Source: an uncultured Acetatifactor sp.
GTDB lineage: Bacteria; Bacillota; Clostridia; Lachnospirales; Lachnospiraceae
Direction: 5' to 3'
NCBI GenBank assembly: GCA_947626405.1
Contig: CANQSE010000008.1
Span: 1 to 18,385 of the forward strand
DNA: 18,385 nt
The notes beneath the pieces are model-generated. The model saw only the letters and a program-made list of their open reading frames with translations. It did no database searches and had not been told where the DNA came from. The translations under genes were made by a program, and so were the position numbers. Positions 6,441 to 16,068 of the stretch are shown here, one piece after another; within the stretch, counting starts at the first letter, position 1; every line of letters begins with the position of its first letter.

Positions 6441-7073
6441 TTATTTTTTAAGAGTTACAACAACTCTCCTGAACGGCTCCTCCCCCTCGCTGTGGGTCGT
6501 GACATATTTATCATTTTGGAGAGCTGAGTGTATGATTCGTCTTTCATAAGGATTCATCGGCTCCAAAGAAACGGAACATCTTGTCTTTTTTACCTTAAAG
6601 GAAATATTTTTTGCAAGATTTTCCAGAGTTTCCTTTCTCTTTTGACGATAATTTTCAGTATCTACCTTAACTCTGATATAATCTCCCTCGCCTTTGTTTA
6701 CCACAAGGGAGACAAGATACTGCAGGGAATCGAGCGTCTGACCCCTCTTTCCGATCAGCACTCCCATTTCCTCTCCGTTTAAATCAATATCCATCGTCTT
6801 CTCATTCTCATCGTAAGAAACCGAGACGAGTACATCCATATTCATAGCGGAGAAAACATCGTTCAAAAAATTCTTTGCCTTATCTTCAAGTGAAAGCTCA
6901 ACCTTTTTTACACAGGCTTTAATAACTGCGGGCTTTGATCCGATTCCAAGAAATCCGTTTGAGCCCTCGTCTATAACCTCATAATCAAGCCTGTCGCTTG
7001 TAACTCCAAGCTTCTGACATGCCTCGGTGATGGCGTCATTGACAGATTTTGCGGTAATTTCTATACAATCCAT
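6441..7073 (-). CDS. jag: RNA-binding protein Jag/KhpB
   Basis: Cytoplasmic RNA-binding protein, partner of KhpA in Gram-positives, affecting cell elongation and mRNA regulation. Three domains are visible, numbering from the ATG at 7073 (210 residues). Jag_N (about 1-55) carries the FLGIGSKPA motif. The KH domain has the GxxG loop in LIGKRGQTL (106-114). The R3H domain has the RxxxH motif at R178-H182. The ATG at 7073 is chosen over one five codons upstream (7088) because GGGAGG sits about 6 bases before it. That site lies within the 15-bp gap after the yidC stop, so the two genes are probably translationally coupled. Placement downstream of yidC is the standard Gram-positive order. Confidence 0.95.
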   Translation of the reverse strand: MDCIEITAKSVNDAITEACQKLGVTSDRLDYEVIDEGSNGFLGIGSKPAVIKACVKKVELSLEDKAKNFLNDVFSAMNMDVLVSVSYDENEKTMDIDLNGEEMGVLIGKRGQTLDSLQYLVSLVVNKGEGDYIRVKVDTENYRQKRKETLENLAKNISFKVKKTRCSVSLEPMNPYERRIIHSALQNDKYVTTHSEGEEPFRRVVVTLKK

Positions 7074-7088
7074 AATATTTCCTCCCAT

Positions 7089-8426
7089 TTATTTGTTATT
7101 TTTTTCGTTATACTGCTTCACAAGATTTGCCTTTGCAGTAATACTTCCGGGTTTTGCGTCTTTTTTATCTTTATTGTCATAAGACTTTTTTTCATTCGGA
7201 GGAGAAGACTGCTGTAAACTCTCACTTGAAGCCGGAGCGGAATTACGCACGCTGTTTGCGCGGTTCTGAATACTCTTTGTATTCATACTCGCATAGGTAT
7301 TCATCATTTCCTGCCGCTTTTTTAATTTTTCCATCTTCTTCGCGCTCTTTGCAGAATTTTTCCTGATAATATCCTCGAAATCCATCTTGTCAAAGCGCTT
7401 GTTAATTATAATCTGCTGAATACTTCTCACAACGCTTCCGGCAACCCAGTAAAGGCCAAGACCGGTAGGAAAAGAAAAGCAAAGCCATGCGGAAAACAGA
7501 GGCATGATAGTATTCATCATTTTCATTGAAGACGCCATGGAAGATGAATCGCCGTTTGCCGCAGCCTGGGCGTTTGGCATCAGCTTCGTATTTATCCACT
7601 GTGTAACCGCTGAGAGCACCGGTATGAGTAAAGCTCCAATCACAATTCCCCATGCCCCGACGCTCCAGGCATTTCTAATAAGGTAAGAAGGCGAATCGCC
7701 CATATTAAGACCGATAAAATTATTATAGGTATCGATCAGGCCGCGTGTAGTCTCGTTGCTTAAGATAAGCTGACCGCTATCGTTTGTAAGCTGCGAAAGA
7801 CCGTAATGCTGAGCGACAGTGGCAAGATCTGTAGATGAAAGCCTGTTAAGCACATCCACGATTCCGTTGATGACGTTTCCTCCGTCAATTGCCTTACCGT
7901 ACATGCTTACGGTACTCTGAATAGTGCCGCCTGCCGTTTTCAGATATTCTACGCCGTCAGGATGATTGAAAATCGCATTAGCAAGAACTCTGAACGTATC
8001 GCCGATTTTTGTTACATACGCGGGCATGGATTGAATAACCCTGTACAAGGCAAATAAAATAGGCATTTGAATCAAAAGCTGGACGCAGCTTCCGCTCGGA
8101 GAAACGCCGTATTTTGCATAGACCGCCTGAATCTCCTGCTGCTGGGCCATCATTGATTCATTATCTTTTTTGTTTTTGTATTTTGCGGTGATAGCCTGAA
8201 TCTCGGGATTCATCTTTGCCGACAGCTTGGAAAACTTCTGCTGTTTGACAGTGAGGGGCAGCATCAGAAGATTTACTACTATTGTAAATAAAATGATTGC
8301 CAGACCTATGTTAGGAATACCTATAAAATCAAGAACGTTGAAAATTCCGTTCATAATTATTCCGAGCAGATTCGCGATCCACCCGATGACAGGCGTCTGG
8401 TTTTTAGTCAATAAAATCAGATACAT
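7089..8426 (-). CDS. yidC: Membrane protein insertase YidC/Oxa1 family
   Basis: Inserts and folds membrane proteins, alone or with SecYEG. The 445 residues include a hydrophobic N-terminus without an obvious lipobox. The Oxa1 core starts with GLAIILFTIVVNLLMLPLTV (41-60) and a charged cytoplasmic hairpin (QQKFSKLSAKMNPEIQAI). It continues with GSCVQLLIQMPILFALYR and C-terminal membrane segments around SVGAWGIVIGALLIPVLS and FPTGLGLYWVAGSVV. A segment of about 90 residues between the second and third core helices is larger than in Bacillus SpoIIIJ. The tail is long, Lys-rich and cytoplasmic. Position 52, where the hydrophilic-groove Arg is expected, is Asn. The ATG at 8426 has AGGGAG upstream. 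Confidence 0.95.
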   Translation of the reverse strand: MYLILLTKNQTPVIGWIANLLGIIMNGIFNVLDFIGIPNIGLAIILFTIVVNLLMLPLTVKQQKFSKLSAKMNPEIQAITAKYKNKKDNESMMAQQQEIQAVYAKYGVSPSGSCVQLLIQMPILFALYRVIQSMPAYVTKIGDTFRVLANAIFNHPDGVEYLKTAGGTIQSTVSMYGKAIDGGNVINGIVDVLNRLSSTDLATVAQHYGLSQLTNDSGQLILSNETTRGLIDTYNNFIGLNMGDSPSYLIRNAWSVGAWGIVIGALLIPVLSAVTQWINTKLMPNAQAAANGDSSSMASSMKMMNTIMPLFSAWLCFSFPTGLGLYWVAGSVVRSIQQIIINKRFDKMDFEDIIRKNSAKSAKKMEKLKKRQEMMNTYASMNTKSIQNRANSVRNSAPASSESLQQSSPPNEKKSYDNKDKKDAKPGSITAKANLVKQYNEKNNK

Positions 8427-8543
8427 TATTATACTCCCTGTGCGCTTAAATACGCATCATTTCAAATCATTGACAAACATTGACACAGGCTTAAGCTTAT
8501 ATTACATTGCCCGCAGCCCGCTTAAATTAAACAGTTAAGATTA
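8427..8543. other. yidD-yidC spacer with short repeats
   Basis: A 117-bp gene-free gap, unusual in this otherwise tight group. CATTGACA occurs twice with a 10-bp period (8468-8475 and 8478-8485). CGCTTAA or GGCTTAA occurs three times (near 8443, 8488 and 8519). No convincing promoter or terminator was found on the minus strand. Function unknown. Confidence 0.35.
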
Positions 8544-8753
8544 TCACGGAACAGGATCATATCCTCCCTTTGAAAAGGGATTGCATCTTATTATTCTCCA
8601 TAGGGCGAGAATACCTCCCTTTAGAGCGCCGTATTTTTCAACGGCTTCAAGGCCGTACTGAGAGCATGTCGGAACATATGGACACTTTGTCCTCTTGAGG
8701 GGAGAAATATATTTTTGATAAAACCTTATACTGCTTATCATTATTTTCTTCAT
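8544..8753 (-). CDS. yidD: Membrane protein insertion efficiency factor YidD
   Basis: A 69-residue protein of the YidD family, an inner-face membrane-associated protein thought to aid YidC-dependent insertion. The conserved features are [12 protein letters not shown], the cysteine motif [19 protein letters not shown], and [16 protein letters not shown] at the end. Full family length. It starts 10 bp after the rnpA stop with no strong ribosome-binding site, suggesting translational coupling to rnpA. Confidence 0.96.
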   Translation of the reverse strand: MKKIMISSIRFYQKYISPLKRTKCPYVPTCSQYGLEAVEKYGALKGGILALWRIIRCNPFSKGGYDPVP

Positions 8754-8763
8754 ATTATGACTT

Positions 8764-9105
8764 TCATTTAAAACTTACTATATTATGAAGCTTTCCAAGG
8801 TAAAGCAGGGAATTTTCTATTTTTTTATAATCCACCGATGCCGCTTTTATCCTTGCCACGATTACAATATCCAAACCACTATTGAACATCGCTTCCTGTA
8901 ACCGATAACTTTCCCGCACCAGCCTCGTCACCCGGTGTCTGACGATACTGTTGCCAACCTTTTTGCTGACGCTTATTCCGATCCTGTTTCTGTCAGTGCC
9001 GTTTTTCATAACATACATGACAAGATATCTGTCGGCAAAAGATACGCCGTTCTGATAGACTGACCGAAACTGATGATCCTTTTTCAAACTTTCAGAAAAC
9101 CTCAT
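8764..9105 (-). CDS. rnpA: Ribonuclease P protein component
   Basis: Basic 113-residue protein subunit of RNase P, which binds the RNA subunit and the 5' leader of pre-tRNA. The RNR signature is clear: [20 protein letters not shown] followed by [10 protein letters not shown]. Length is normal. The ATG at 9105 is preceded by GGAGAATGAGCA. It lies 46 bp after rpmH, with a terminator-like hairpin in between, so its level may be set by partial readthrough from the rpmH promoter. Confidence 0.96.
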   Translation of the reverse strand: MRFSESLKKDHQFRSVYQNGVSFADRYLVMYVMKNGTDRNRIGISVSKKVGNSIVRHRVTRLVRESYRLQEAMFNSGLDIVIVARIKAASVDYKKIENSLLYLGKLHNIVSFK

Positions 9106-9126
9106 TGCTCATTCTCCGTATGAAAG

Positions 9127-9153
9127 AAGAAAAAGGTCACATTTCTGTGACCT
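9127..9153 (-). terminator. GNRA-loop terminator/attenuator between rpmH and rnpA
   Basis: On the minus strand, AGGTCACA-GAAA-TGTGACCT (9134-9153) gives a perfect 8-bp stem with a GAAA tetraloop, followed by TTTTTCTTC. The stem begins inside the rpmH stop codon (TAG, 9154-9152). Such a hairpin would cut transcription after the abundant L34 mRNA and reduce rnpA expression. Confidence 0.8.
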
Positions 9154-9286
9154 ATGCAGACAATCTCTTTCTTCCTTTTGCACGTCTTGCAGCAATAACC
9201 TTTCTCCCGCCCGGAGTACTCATTCTGGCTCTGAAACCGTGAACTCTGGCATGAGAACGCTTCTTGGGCTGATATGTCATCTTCAT
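9152..9286 (-). CDS. rpmH: 50S ribosomal protein L34
   Basis: A 44-residue very basic protein, [20 protein letters not shown]..., ending [10 protein letters not shown], the standard L34 sequence with the [14 protein letters not shown] core. It is a large-subunit protein bound to 23S rRNA. An ideal AGGAGGTG lies 6-7 bases upstream of the ATG at 9286. It is the first gene left of the origin and is driven by a near-consensus promoter. Rapid-growth expression next to oriC is the usual bacterial arrangement. Confidence 0.98.
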   Translation of the reverse strand: MKMTYQPKKRSHARVHGFRARMSTPGGRKVIAARRAKGRKRLSA

Positions 9287-9373
9287 AAAAAGCACCTCCT
9301 TTTCTTCAACCTTCATTTATTATAAAGGTAACGATTATTTTACATCTTGTCATTTTTAGAAAACAGCATATTG

Positions 9374-9402
9374 ATTGTATAAGAAAAATGTCCTCATGTC
9401 AA
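9374..9402 (-). promoter_or_regulatory. rpmH promoter
   Basis: On the minus strand TTGACA (9397-9402) is followed after exactly 17 bp by TACAAT (9374-9379). That is a perfect -35 and a -10 with one mismatch. Start of transcription is expected near 9367, giving a leader of about 80 bases before rpmH. Confidence 0.85.
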
Positions 9403-9455
9403 GAAAAATCGCGCAAAATTCGCATTTTTCAGTTATAAAAAAATTCTTAAAAAAG

Positions 9456-9706
9456 TTATACACATAGATTTCCACAAAAAAAGATGCTAATTAAGTTATT
9501 CACATGATGTCGATTACTTGTGGATAATTCAATTTTTATGAGTAAAACATGTGAAACAGTTGTGTAAAACTTATATTTTATCCCAGTTTATCAATGTTAT
9601 TAAAAAAATCAAATTATCCACTTATTCACATTGATATCCACAATTCCCTGTGAAAAATAAAAATATTAACATAATTATCTACAATATGTGGATAACTTTA
9701 TCCATA
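9456..9706. other. oriC: oriC, DnaA-box cluster upstream of dnaA
   Basis: Five boxes fit TTATNCACA: TTATACACA (9456-9464, +), TTATTCACA (9496-9504, + and 9622-9630, +), TTATCCACA (9519-9527, - and 9687-9695, -). Others with one mismatch lie at 9561-9569 (-), 9614-9622, 9634-9642, 9675-9683 and 9698-9706 (+). A/T-rich runs separate them (about 9431-9455, 9597-9613, 9652-9675). The density, the flanking rpmH and dnaA genes, and the switch in coding strand identify the origin. The 9287-9816 interval otherwise contains only the rpmH and dnaA promoters. Confidence 0.92.
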
Positions 9707-9725
9707 ACATGTCGATAAGTAACAT

Positions 9726-9754
9726 TTGAAATATAAACCAATCTATATTAAAAT
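9726..9754 (+). promoter_or_regulatory. dnaA promoter
   Basis: TTGAAA (9726-9731), 17 bp, TAAAAT (9749-9754): each hexamer is one mismatch from consensus. Transcription would begin near 9761, about 55 bases before the preferred dnaA start. DnaA boxes at 9687-9706 lie just upstream, consistent with autoregulation known for dnaA. Confidence 0.7.
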
Positions 9755-9816
9755 GAGTTTATGTGTTTGGTATGAGCTTAAATCCGCCAAAAACATCAGA
9801 ATGGAAAGGGACTGTC

Positions 9817-11187
9817 ATGGATGCAATCAGGGAAAACTGGACGAAAATAAAAGAAAGCATAAGAATAGAGCATGAGCTTACTCCAATAGCTTATGAGCTT
9901 TGGATAGAGCCGCTTGAGTTTTATGATGTTAAGGACAACACCGTAAGGATAATAGTGCCTGACGACAAGGTCAACGCAATAAAATATATTTCCTTAAAAT
10001 ATAAGATCTTCTTCCAGTTTGCCATCTCGGACATGTTTGACCACAATTATGACGTTATGTTTATCTCTGAAAAGGACATAAAATCGGATAATAACGTCAA
10101 AGACGAAGGATCGGTAAACAAATCTCTGTATAACATAAATTACGAGGTTGCAAATCTGAATCCTAAGTACAACTTCAGTACGTTTGTAGTCGGAAGCAAT
10201 AATAAAATTGCCCATTCCGCTGCCGTAGCTGTAGCAGAATTTCCGGGTGAAGTCTACAATCCTCTCTATATTTATGGAAAGCCGGGACTTGGAAAGACCC
10301 ACCTTATGCACTCCATCGGACATTACACCATGGAACAAAATTCAGAAAAAAAGGTTCTTTACGTCACAAGCGAAGAATTTACAAACGAAGTGGTTGAATC
10401 TATCAGAAGCGGTAACGCCGCCTCAATGACAAAGCTGCGTGAAAAATACAGGACAGTTGACGTCCTGATGGTAGACGACGTACAGTTTATAATAGGAAAA
10501 GAAAGTACGCAGGAGGAGTTTTTCCATACGTTTAACGCGCTGCATATGGCGGGAAAACAGATAGTTTTATCCTCAGACAAGCATCCGAAGGAGATGGAAA
10601 CTCTTGACGAAAGATTCAGATCGCGTTTTGAATGGGGACTTATAGTTGACATTCAGCCCCCCGATTACGAGACAAGAATGGCAATTTTAAAGAAAAATGC
10701 CGAATCGTGTGAATTACAGATAGATGATGAAATCATAAAATACATTGCGACAAACATAAAGTCAAATATAAGGGAGCTTGAGGGAGCTTTTAACAAAATA
10801 GTCGCTTTTGCCAAGCTTAATAAGGTGGATCTTACGTTGGATCTGGCGGAAGAAGCCCTTAAGGATGTAATTAATCCAAACAAGGTTACGGATATAACTC
10901 CAACCCTTATTATTAATGTAGTTGCCGAGCATTTCGGGGTAAAGCCTGAAGATATAACTTCAAAAAAGAGAAATTCGGAATTTGTGCAGCCAAGACACGT
11001 TGTTATGTACCTTTGCAGGAAGCTTACCGACACCTCGCTTATAAGCATAGCAAAAATTCTCGGCAAAAAAGACCATACTACAGTCATAAACGGAGTTGAA
11101 AAGATTACAGCAGAAATAGAAAGAAACGAAGAACTCAAAAACAAGATAGACATTATAATAAAGAAGATAAATCCCATGCAGGTTTAA
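9817..11187 (+). CDS. dnaA: Chromosomal replication initiator DnaA
   Basis: AAA+ initiator that binds DnaA boxes and opens the origin. From the ATG at 9817 it has 456 residues. Domain I is about 1-85, with a short linker to about 115. In the AAA+ core, Walker A is GKPGLGKT (154-161), Walker B LMVDDVQF (217-224), sensor 1 LSSD (251-254), an arginine-finger region ERFRSRF (265-271) and sensor 2 NIRELEGA (317-324). Domain IV carries the KKDHTTV signature (417-423). I choose 9817 because AAAGGG precedes it and MDAIRENW aligns with usual DnaA starts. An in-frame ATG at 9763 would lie at the predicted transcription start. It is flanked on both sides by DnaA boxes. Confidence 0.97.
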   Translation: MDAIRENWTKIKESIRIEHELTPIAYELWIEPLEFYDVKDNTVRIIVPDDKVNAIKYISLKYKIFFQFAISDMFDHNYDVMFISEKDIKSDNNVKDEGSVNKSLYNINYEVANLNPKYNFSTFVVGSNNKIAHSAAVAVAEFPGEVYNPLYIYGKPGLGKTHLMHSIGHYTMEQNSEKKVLYVTSEEFTNEVVESIRSGNAASMTKLREKYRTVDVLMVDDVQFIIGKESTQEEFFHTFNALHMAGKQIVLSSDKHPKEMETLDERFRSRFEWGLIVDIQPPDYETRMAILKKNAESCELQIDDEIIKYIATNIKSNIRELEGAFNKIVAFAKLNKVDLTLDLAEEALKDVINPNKVTDITPTLIINVVAEHFGVKPEDITSKKRNSEFVQPRHVVMYLCRKLTDTSLISIAKILGKKDHTTVINGVEKITAEIERNEELKNKIDIIIKKINPMQV

Positions 11188-11199
11188 TATTTTTTCATA

Positions 11200-11395
11200 T
11201 TATTCACATAAGCAATGAGTTAATGTTGATATTAATATTGAATAATTCACAACTTTTCCATTTCATTTTTCATTTAAAAATAGTATAATGGAAGTGGTTA
11301 TGCACATATCGACATCCTTTATTAATTATAATATGAATTAATTTATATATTATTTATTATGCCCGCGCACGGGTACGAAGGAATAATTTTACACA
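11200..11395. other. oriC, dnaA-dnaN cluster with candidate unwinding element
   Basis: TTATTCACA (11200-11208) and TTATGCACA (11298-11306) are DnaA boxes, and TTTTACACA (11387-11395) is a near match. Between them, 11318-11360 is 43 bases with a single G, followed by the GC-rich CCCGCGCACGGG (11362-11373). An A/T-rich DNA unwinding element between dnaA and dnaN flanked by boxes is the Bacillus-type arrangement. Which of the two box clusters melts cannot be settled from sequence. Confidence 0.65.
11284..11289 (+). promoter_or_regulatory. Possible dnaN promoter -10
   Basis: A perfect TATAAT lies 154 bp before dnaN, but the -35 region at the right distance (TTTCAT, 11261-11266) is poor. The DnaA box at 11298-11306 would overlap the expected start point, which would allow DnaA to repress it. 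Tentative. Confidence 0.4.
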
Positions 11396-11442
11396 AGCAG
11401 GTCTTATGATCTTATAAACAAAAAGCGAAGGGAGTTACTAAC

Positions 11443-12552
11443 ATGAAAATCGTCTGTAAAAAAAATGATATGTTTAACGGGGTTCAGATTGTTTCAAAGG
11501 CAGTGTCAAACAAGACCACAATGTCAATTCTCGAGTGTATACTCGTGGATGCTGCAAACGATGTAATAACTCTGACCGCAAACGATATGGACCTTGGAAT
11601 AAAGACGGTGATTGAAGGAGAAATTTTAGAAAAAGGCATGATAGCTCTTGATGCTAAAATTTTTCTTGAGATTGTAAGAAAACTTCCTGACAGCGATATT
11701 ACAATTGAGACGGACAGTTCTTTTAAAACTGTCATAACATGTGAAAAGTCTAAATTTACGATCATAGGTAAGTCGGGAGAGGATTTTTCGTATCTTCCCG
11801 CTGTCGAAAAGGAGGACAGTATAGTCATAAGCCAGTTTACTTTGAAAGAAGTTGTAAGGCAGACTATATTTTCAATATCCGACAACGACAGCAACAAGCT
11901 TATGACAGGAGAGCTTTTTGAAATCAACGGAAACGAGCTTAAGGTCGTTTCTCTCGACGGTCATAGAATTTCGATTAGAAAAATACAGTTAAAGGATAAT
12001 TATAATTCAAGGAAGGTAGTCGTGCCGGGAAAGACCTTAAATGAAGTGAGCAAAATTCTTCCTGGCGGAGCTGATAACGATGTAATTATTTCGTTTACCT
12101 CCAAACATATAGTATTTGAGTTTGATAATACCGTAGTAGTATCAAGGCTAATAGAAGGTGAATATTTCAAGATTGATCAGATGCTTTCAAGTGATTATGA
12201 GACAAAACTTAAGATCAATAAAAAAGAGTTTTTAAACTGTATCGACAGAGCGACGCTTCTTGTAAGAGAAGGCGACAAAAAACCGATCATAATAAATATT
12301 ACCGACCAAAGTATGGAGCTTAAGATTAATTCTGTTCTTGGAAGTATGAATGAGGATATTGATATCGAAAAAGAGGGAAAGGATCTGATGATAGGATTTA
12401 ATCCTAAATTTTTGATAGACGCTCTCAAGGTCATTGACGATGAGGAAGTTGATCTCTATATGGTTAATCCAAAAGCTCCGTGCTATATAAAGAATATTGA
12501 GGAAAGTTATATTTACATGATTCTTCCTGTTAATTTTACAACCGTAAGTTAG
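11443..12552 (+). CDS. dnaN: DNA polymerase III sliding clamp (beta subunit)
   Basis: A 369-residue clamp protein that encircles DNA and tethers replicative polymerase and partner proteins. The three-part clamp fold is expected from full family length. Recognisable parts are MKIVCKKNDMFNGVQIVSKA at the start, FTIIGKSGEDFSYLP, SLDGHRISIRK in the middle, and IGFNPKFLIDALK...YMILPV near the C-terminus, where the protein-binding pocket lies. AAGGGAG precedes the ATG by 9 bases. It follows dnaA across the second DnaA-box cluster. Confidence 0.97.
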   Translation: MKIVCKKNDMFNGVQIVSKAVSNKTTMSILECILVDAANDVITLTANDMDLGIKTVIEGEILEKGMIALDAKIFLEIVRKLPDSDITIETDSSFKTVITCEKSKFTIIGKSGEDFSYLPAVEKEDSIVISQFTLKEVVRQTIFSISDNDSNKLMTGELFEINGNELKVVSLDGHRISIRKIQLKDNYNSRKVVVPGKTLNEVSKILPGGADNDVIISFTSKHIVFEFDNTVVVSRLIEGEYFKIDQMLSSDYETKLKINKKEFLNCIDRATLLVREGDKKPIIINITDQSMELKINSVLGSMNEDIDIEKEGKDLMIGFNPKFLIDALKVIDDEEVDLYMVNPKAPCYIKNIEESYIYMILPVNFTTVS

Positions 12553-12561
12553 GGTTATAAG

Positions 12562-12610
12562 TTTGAAAGTAAACTTTCAAATTCAGATTGGTATGCGTGC
12601 TAAAGCACGC
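12562..12610 (+). other. Two hairpins between dnaN and rlbA
   Basis: TTTGAAAGT-AA-ACTTTCAAA (12562-12581) and GCGTGC-TAAA-GCACGC (12595-12610) are two perfect adjacent inverted repeats in a 71-bp gap. Neither is followed by a T-tract, so they are not typical terminators. The second ends just before the AGGGG ribosome-binding site of rlbA and could affect mRNA stability or translation. Confidence 0.6.
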
Positions 12611-12623
12611 CAGGGGTATAAAA

Positions 12624-12830
12624 ATGCAGAGCATCAAACTTAAGGATGAATTTATAAAGCTCGGACAGGCGCTTAAAATGGCGGGATTAGTCGAATCTGG
12701 TGCGGACGCAAAATATATGATAAATGACGGCCTTGTAAAAGTAAACGGTAAAGTCGAAATTCAACGCGGCAAAAAATTGTTTGCGGGAGATGAGGTAGAA
12801 TATAACGGAGAAGTGATAAGGATAGAATAA
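12624..12830 (+). CDS. rlbA: S4-domain protein RlbA/YaaA
   Basis: A small 68-residue RNA-binding S4 protein (also called YaaA) found between dnaN and recF in Firmicutes; linked to ribosome function in Bacillus. The S4 fold is seen in FIKLGQALKMAGLVESGADA, MINDGLVKVNGKVE and AGDEVEYNGEVIRIE. The ATG at 12624 is chosen because AGGGG lies 8 bases upstream. A longer frame from 12588 would begin with non-family residues inside the hairpin. The stop is 3 bp from the recF ATG, so translation is likely coupled. Confidence 0.92.
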   Translation: MQSIKLKDEFIKLGQALKMAGLVESGADAKYMINDGLVKVNGKVEIQRGKKLFAGDEVEYNGEVIRIE

Positions 12831-12833
12831 AAC

Positions 12834-13931
12834 ATGGTTATAAAGTCAATAGAACTGGCGGATTACAGAAATTATGATTTTCTTACCATGCAGTTTGACA
12901 GGGGAACAAATATTCTTTACGGTGATAACGCCCAGGGAAAGACAAACATTCTTGAAGCAATTTTTGTGTCTGCTACCACAAAGTCTCACAGGGGAAGCAG
13001 GGATAAGGAAATTATTAATTTTGATAAAGAAGAAGCTCATATAAGAACTTATATTGAAAAAGAAGGTATAGAGACAAGAGTAGATATACATTTGAGAAAA
13101 AGTAAATCAAAGGGTATTGCAATCGACGGCCAGAAAATAAAAAAGGCCGCCGATTTACTGGGTTTATGTAATGTTGTTTTTTTCTCTCCTGAGGACCTTG
13201 GAATTATAAAGAACGGTCCGTCGGAGAGAAGAAGATTTGTGGATATGGAACTGTGCCAGTTGGACGGTTTCTATCTTTATAATCTTAATCATTACAACAA
13301 AATCATAAACCAGAGAAATAAGCTTTTAAAAGACATGTATATGAATCCTGACCTTAAGGATACTCTCAATATATGGGATATGCAGCTTGTATCATACGGA
13401 AGCAAAATTATAGAAAGACGCAGAGCTTTTGTAGATCAGTTAAATTCGATAATATACGACATTCATAAAAAGCTTTCGGGAGGAAAAGAGGAGCTTTCAA
13501 TTTTATATGAGCCTGATGTCTCTGTCGAAGAATTTGAAAAAAAATTAAGAAATAATCAGGACAGGGATATAAGGGCAAAAATGACCTCCGTGGGCCCTCA
13601 CAGAGATGATTTATCGTTTCTTGTCGGAGGTATCGATATAAGAAAATTCGGATCCCAGGGACAGCAGCGCACGGCGGCTCTTTCGTTAAAGCTTTCCGAA
13701 ATAGAGCTTGTGAAGAAAATTACAAACGATATGCCTGTATTGCTGCTGGACGATGTTTTGTCAGAGCTTGATTCATGCCGGCAAAATTATCTTCTGGACA
13801 GTATAGGAGGTATTCAGACTATCATAACATGTACGGGTCTTGACGAGTTTCTTAACAACAGATTTGAGATTGACAGGATATTTAAGGTAACTGACGGAAC
13901 TGTGACATGCATAAACAGCAAAGACGAATAA
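12834..13931 (+). CDS. recF: DNA replication and repair protein RecF
   Basis: SMC/ABC-like ATPase that loads RecA at gaps with RecO and RecR. The 365 residues carry Walker A YGDNAQGKT (29-37), the ABC signature FGSQGQQRT (272-280) and Walker B with D-loop VLLLDDVLSELD (302-313). Length is normal. The ribosome-binding site AAGGA lies inside the end of rlbA. Part of the conserved dnaA-dnaN-rlbA-recF-gyrB block; gyrB starts 33 bp later. Confidence 0.97.
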   Translation: MVIKSIELADYRNYDFLTMQFDRGTNILYGDNAQGKTNILEAIFVSATTKSHRGSRDKEIINFDKEEAHIRTYIEKEGIETRVDIHLRKSKSKGIAIDGQKIKKAADLLGLCNVVFFSPEDLGIIKNGPSERRRFVDMELCQLDGFYLYNLNHYNKIINQRNKLLKDMYMNPDLKDTLNIWDMQLVSYGSKIIERRRAFVDQLNSIIYDIHKKLSGGKEELSILYEPDVSVEEFEKKLRNNQDRDIRAKMTSVGPHRDDLSFLVGGIDIRKFGSQGQQRTAALSLKLSEIELVKKITNDMPVLLLDDVLSELDSCRQNYLLDSIGGIQTIITCTGLDEFLNNRFEIDRIFKVTDGTVTCINSKDE

Positions 13932-13958
13932 TTTTTTCAAATTGACGGAAAGGCATGA

Positions 13959-16019
<2,061 letters not shown>

Positions 16020-16068
16020 CGGCGCTACAAAATTTTTTTTACGTTATTGTGACAGATTGTGAGGAAAA

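Noticed and set aside
7074..7088. ATG at 7088 for Jag
   Set aside because: The GGGAGG following it is the ribosome-binding site for the ATG at 7073, and the extra residues are not family-like.
9300..9455. Riboswitch or T-box in the rpmH leader
   Set aside because: The leader is short (about 80 bases), AT-rich and shows no conserved riboswitch core or stem array.
9763..9816. Longer DnaA start at 9763
   Set aside because: It coincides with the predicted transcription start, lacks a ribosome-binding site, and adds residues (FGMSLNPPK) not typical of DnaA; the ATG at 9817 has AAAGGG upstream.
12588..12623. Upstream start for RlbA
   Set aside because: Those codons lie in the hairpin and add non-family residues; the ATG at 12624 has its own ribosome-binding site.
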